Shown piece after piece: positions 23,971-27,051 of a stretch of DNA of 27,051 bases. The DNA is from JBBAAP01 sp043808305 (lineage in GTDB: Bacteria; Planctomycetota; MHYJ01; JACQXL01). The position numbers and the translations under genes were made by a program. Numbering within the stretch: the first letter of the stretch is position 1; each line of letters opens with the position of its first letter. The notes below the pieces were generated by a model. That model was not told the DNA's origin. It saw only the letters and a list, made by a program, of their open reading frames with translations, and did not search any database. The stretch spans positions 1-27,051 of the forward strand of contig JAZDFB010000113.1 of the NCBI GenBank assembly GCA_043808305.1, written 5' to 3'.

Positions 23971-25337
23971 CTCGTAAATATTTTGCCCGGATTCATTATC
24001 CCCTTGGGGTCAAAGAGTGTTTTTAACTGCTTCATCAGCTCTATCTCGGCGGCGCTAAGTTCCAGCGCCAGGAAGCGAGACTTGGTCAGCCCGATGCCGT
24101 GCTCTCCGGAAAGCGTTCCGCCGCACTTGACGGTCTCGGTAAACAGCTCGTCCAGCGCTTTTTCTAATAACGCCTTTGGAGTTTCGGCAGAGACAAGGAA
24201 GTTTACGTGCAGGTTGCCGTCGCCTAGATGGCCGAAGGTGGCGATGGGGATGCCGTACTTTGATTCTATGGACTTAATCACGGCCAGGATATGGGTGATT
24301 TGGTCGCGCGGCACGCAGATGTCCTCGCTGGCTTTCTGGGCGGTGATGGAATATAAGGCCGGAGAAACGGCCTTGCGGATGGCCCAGAGCGCTTTGGCTT
24401 CTTCCGGTCCGTTTGCCCGGAGCATCTTGCCCGGCCTTGATTGGTTGATTAAATCCTCCAGTGCCTTAGCCTGTCCGGACAGGTCGTTCGGGTCGCCGTC
24501 CAGCTCTATCAAAATCCCGCCCTTGATGCCTGACGGCAAATCGAGTTCCTTGCTGTATGATGTAACCGCCTTGAGCGATGAAGCATCCATAAACTCTATG
24601 GCCCGAGGCAATATCCGTTTGGCAAGTGTATCCAGGCCCAGCTTTACGGCGGAGTTTTCGGTGTCGTAAAATACAAAGAAAGTCGCCTCGGACTGCGGTT
24701 TAGGCACCAGCCGCAGGATTATCTGGGTAACGATGCCCAGCGTGCCCTCGGAGCCGATAAATAGCCGGGCCAGGTCATAGCCGGTCGAGCGCTTGAGCGT
24801 CTTACGTCCGGTATGGATGACTTGGCTGCTGGGCAGGACCGCCTCCAGCCCGAGCACATAATCCCTGGTAGTGCCGTATTTGATACAGCGCAGGCCGCCG
24901 GCGCCGCAGGCGACATTACCGCCCAGTGTGCAGAAATCGGCGCTGGCCGGGTCAGGCGGGTAAAACAGGCCGTGTTGGCTGACCGCCTTCTGGAAATCAG
25001 CACAGACCACGCCCGGCTCAACCACGGCCGTGAAGTTGATTGGATTAATCTCTATGATGCGGTTCATCAGGGACAGGTCTATGACGATACCGCCTTTGAT
25101 AGGCACGGCCGAACCGGTAACCGAACTGGCCGCCCCGCGCGGGTAGACCGGGGTCGAGTGCTCCGAGGCAATCTTAAGAACATCGGATATCTCGGCGGCA
25201 TTGAGCGGCTTGACGACTATGTCCGGCAAATGCTGGAGCTTGGAGGCGTCATAAGACGCGGCCAACCGGTCCTCAGGCAACTTGGAAATCCGCTCCGCCG
25301 GGATTATCTTTCTTAGTTGGTCGTATAATTCACTCAT
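23967..25337 (-). CDS. FAD-binding oxidase, GlcD/D-lactate dehydrogenase type
   Basis: A 456-residue flavoprotein of the vanillyl-alcohol-oxidase fold. The PCMH-type FAD domain has YPRGAASSVTGS and GGIVIDLSLMNRI near residues 70-105, then DPASADFCTLGGNVACGAGG and GSEGTLGIVTQ. The C-terminal FAD-oxidase domain has ATFGHLGDGNLHVNFL and LSGEHGIGLTKSRFL. These motifs are those of GlcD, D-lactate and D-2-hydroxyglutarate dehydrogenases; the exact 2-hydroxyacid cannot be told. It is the partner of the Fe-S protein gene that follows it on the - strand after 84 nt. The 3' end runs into a dispersed repeat. No Shine-Dalgarno is visible at ATG 25337. Confidence 0.93.
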   Translation of the reverse strand: MSELYDQLRKIIPAERISKLPEDRLAASYDASKLQHLPDIVVKPLNAAEISDVLKIASEHSTPVYPRGAASSVTGSAVPIKGGIVIDLSLMNRIIEINPINFTAVVEPGVVCADFQKAVSQHGLFYPPDPASADFCTLGGNVACGAGGLRCIKYGTTRDYVLGLEAVLPSSQVIHTGRKTLKRSTGYDLARLFIGSEGTLGIVTQIILRLVPKPQSEATFFVFYDTENSAVKLGLDTLAKRILPRAIEFMDASSLKAVTSYSKELDLPSGIKGGILIELDGDPNDLSGQAKALEDLINQSRPGKMLRANGPEEAKALWAIRKAVSPALYSITAQKASEDICVPRDQITHILAVIKSIESKYGIPIATFGHLGDGNLHVNFLVSAETPKALLEKALDELFTETVKCGGTLSGEHGIGLTKSRFLALELSAAEIELMKQLKTLFDPKGIMNPGKIFTS

Positions 25338-25423
25338 ATATTTAATTTTGTATCATTATTCGGGCATACCGGCAAGGAAATTACATCCCGAATTATTCCC
25401 GCGGGATAACATACCTCTTGTCT

Positions 25424-25492
25424 ATGGTCTATAGTCTTTCTTCACGACATCCTATATACTACCTACTGTATCCTGCATACTACATACTAATA
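25424..25492. repeat. Degenerate TATACTAC/TACTGTATCC microsatellite-like tract
   Basis: Imperfect reiterations of ATACTACCTACTGTATCC and GCATACTACATACTA in the gap between two divergent genes, next to a TCCCGCGGGA palindrome (25397-25406). It has no coding capacity. Promoters for both genes should lie in this 248-nt gap, but none is clear. Confidence 0.55.
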
Positions 25493-25585
25493 TTGTTGCC
25501 CAAACCGCCCGGGCGTGGTAGGCTTTTAACAGTAAAAAAAAGGGATTAGAAAAAGAGATAAAGAATAACCTTAAAGGATTGGGGT

Positions 25586-26992
25586 ATGAAATATAAAGAA
25601 TCAGAAACCGTGGAGTTTAAAAAGTCCACTTCCGAATTAAAGGAAGCGGTTATTTCTATTGGCGCCATTCTTAATAAACATCAAAAGGGTGAGGTATATT
25701 TTGGTATCAAGAATGATGGCTTAATTGCGGGTCAGACAATCGGGAAAGATACTTTAAGAGACATATCCCAGGCAATTGCTGATAATATTGAGCCCAAGAT
25801 TTTCCCTAAGATTACCGCCGAAAAGATACAGGGCAAAACCTGCGTTACGGTTAGATTTGCCGGCTTGGATATTCCCTATTTTGCTTATGGCCGGGCGCAT
25901 ATCAGGGTGGGCGATGAAGATAGGAAACTTACGGCTAAAGAATTGGAAAATATAATCCTCAGGAAGAACAAGGATAAGTTAAGATGGGATACGCAGGCCT
26001 GTAAAGAGGCAAAACTTTCCGACATCAGTTCGGCAAAATTAAAGGTATTCCTGAAAGGCGCCGGATTGAGATACGATAATCTCAGGAATGCGCTGGCAAA
26101 ACTTAAACTTATCACGGATGGCAAGCTGCTTAACGCGGCGGCGATTCTATTCGGCAAAAATCCGCAATCATTCTTTCCCAATGCCAAACTCAGATGCGCG
26201 GTCTTCGGCACAAACGATACGGCCTATCCGATAGATATGCAGGATATTGAAGGCGATTTATTTTACCTGATTGAGCAGGCGCAGGCATATATCCTGAAAA
26301 ATATCCACATCGGGATGAAATTAGACGGCTTGCGCCGGATAGACGTGCCGGAGATAGACAAAGAGGCGTTTCGAGAGGCAATCATTAACGCCTTCTGCCA
26401 CCGCGATTATGAAGAGTATGATTCGGTCAATATCGCCATATTCACCGATAGAGTGGAAATACGCAGTCCCGGCTTGATTTATGGCGGCTTGACCATAGCG
26501 CAAATTAAAAAAGAAATGGTTTCGGAAAGGCGCAATGAGTTAATCGCCGAATTATTCCACCGGGTGCATTTTATAGAGAAATGGGGGCGGGGAATTAAGT
26601 TGATATTATCAAAGGAGCCGGATACTGACTTCAAAGAAGTCGGAACTCATTTTATTACGGTGTTTAAACGCAAGGGAATCAAAGAAGATGTCAATGGTAT
26701 GCCCCAGAAAACTACCCGGAAACTACCCAGAAAAACTAGGGGGGAAAAGGTCGGTGTAAAAGTCGGAGAAAAGGTCGGTGTAAAAGTCGGTGCAAATCTG
26801 ACTGTAAATCAAGAAAAGATTATCTTGGCAATTAAAAACAACAGATATCTGACAGCGGCAAAATTATCCGAGATAATTAATATTTCGCAACGGAAGATTG
26901 AAGAGAATCTATCAAAGTTGAAGAGTAAAAGGTTGCTTAAACGTATCGGACCGGATAAAGGCGGCTATTGGAAAGTAATTAAGACCGATTAG
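25586..26992 (+). CDS. AlbA/Schlafen-type putative DNA-binding ATPase-like regulator
   Basis: A 468-residue protein of the RecG-like/COG2865 type. An N-terminal AlbA_2 domain (ETVEFKKSTSELKEAVISI, GEVYFGIKNDG, PYFAYGRAHIRVGD) is followed by a GHKL-ATPase-like region with EAIINAFCHRDYEEYDSVNI, IFTDRVEIRSPG and HFIEKWGRGIKLI. After a Lys/Arg-rich stretch and a G-V/E-K-V-G repeat linker (26749-26796) comes a C-terminal winged helix (LTAAKLSEIINISQRKIEENL). Members are widespread, often mobile, and proposed transcription regulators; targets are unknown. ATG 25586 has AAAGGATTGGGG upstream. Confidence 0.85.
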   Translation: MKYKESETVEFKKSTSELKEAVISIGAILNKHQKGEVYFGIKNDGLIAGQTIGKDTLRDISQAIADNIEPKIFPKITAEKIQGKTCVTVRFAGLDIPYFAYGRAHIRVGDEDRKLTAKELENIILRKNKDKLRWDTQACKEAKLSDISSAKLKVFLKGAGLRYDNLRNALAKLKLITDGKLLNAAAILFGKNPQSFFPNAKLRCAVFGTNDTAYPIDMQDIEGDLFYLIEQAQAYILKNIHIGMKLDGLRRIDVPEIDKEAFREAIINAFCHRDYEEYDSVNIAIFTDRVEIRSPGLIYGGLTIAQIKKEMVSERRNELIAELFHRVHFIEKWGRGIKLILSKEPDTDFKEVGTHFITVFKRKGIKEDVNGMPQKTTRKLPRKTRGEKVGVKVGEKVGVKVGANLTVNQEKIILAIKNNRYLTAAKLSEIINISQRKIEENLSKLKSKRLLKRIGPDKGGYWKVIKTD

Positions 26993-27020
26993 TTTAAGGC
27001 TAATGGTGTAAACGAGGAAA

Positions 27021-27051
27021 AACTGGCCGCCCCGCGCGGATAGACCGGGGT
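27021..27051 (-). repeat. 31-nt near-copy of the glcD-like gene at the window edge
   Basis: Bases 27021-27051 equal 25124-25154 except for one base (A at 27040, G at 25143). On the - strand both read TPVYPRGAAS. The copy runs off the window, so a second glcD-like gene, a fragment, or an assembly overlap cannot be told apart. Confidence 0.8.

Noticed and set aside
25424..25492. Repetitive TAC-rich tract considered as a CRISPR remnant.
   Set aside because: Units are short and degenerate, with no regular spacers and no cas genes in the window.

Overview
The window (about 27 kb, mid-GC) looks like chromosomal DNA of an anaerobic selenocysteine-using bacterium. Oxygen-sensitive enzymes dominate: an ATP-driven 2-hydroxyacyl-CoA-dehydratase-type reductase set, a four-subunit 2-oxoacid:ferredoxin oxidoreductase and a NapH-like polyferredoxin. 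Many starts lack a clear Shine-Dalgarno sequence, and the secreted EF-hand-like proteins at the left end resemble families I remember from Planctomycetota. That phylum assignment is inference, not proof.

Layout on the + strand: (1) 1-2112, two tandem paralogous secreted proteins, each with an in-frame UGA followed by a conserved C-terminus and a bacterial-type SECIS hairpin; (2) 2306-4785, selA and selD, where selD itself carries Sec at the catalytic position; (3) 4818-4958, a candidate micro-selenoprotein with two UGAs; (4) 5147-10813, a methyltransferase, three HgdB/BcrC-like proteins (the first with a Cys-rich N-terminal tail) and one ATPase activator; (5) 10897-12598, a small PQ-loop-like membrane protein and a BaiN/HI0933-type flavoprotein; (6) 12689-13879, a small membrane protein ending in CxxU and an overlapping polyferredoxin gene; (7) 13886-16935, korABCD-like 2-oxoacid:ferredoxin oxidoreductase; (8) 16996-19099, selB and selC (tRNA-Sec, UCA); (9) 19236-20612, a TolB-like lipoprotein whose reading frame continues through a UGA. 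On the - strand: mutL, a GlcF-like Fe-S protein and a GlcD-like FAD oxidase. At the right end are an AlbA/Schlafen-type putative regulator (+) and a 31-nt near-copy of a piece of the glcD-like gene.

The central result is that the complete Sec machinery (selA, selD, selB, selC) shares the window with up to five further UGA-containing genes besides selD. The candidate Sec codons are at 948, 1981, 3784, 4848 plus 4857, 12935 and 20457. Each is followed at about 21-33 nt by a hairpin with a short G-containing apical loop. The two tandem secreted proteins and the CxxU membrane protein look like undescribed selenoproteins. The two-UGA micro-ORF and the lipoprotein are weaker.

Short degenerate repeats are scattered between genes and, unusually, also lie in frame inside mutL and the glcF-like gene. 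I saw no CRISPR array, prophage or intact insertion sequence.
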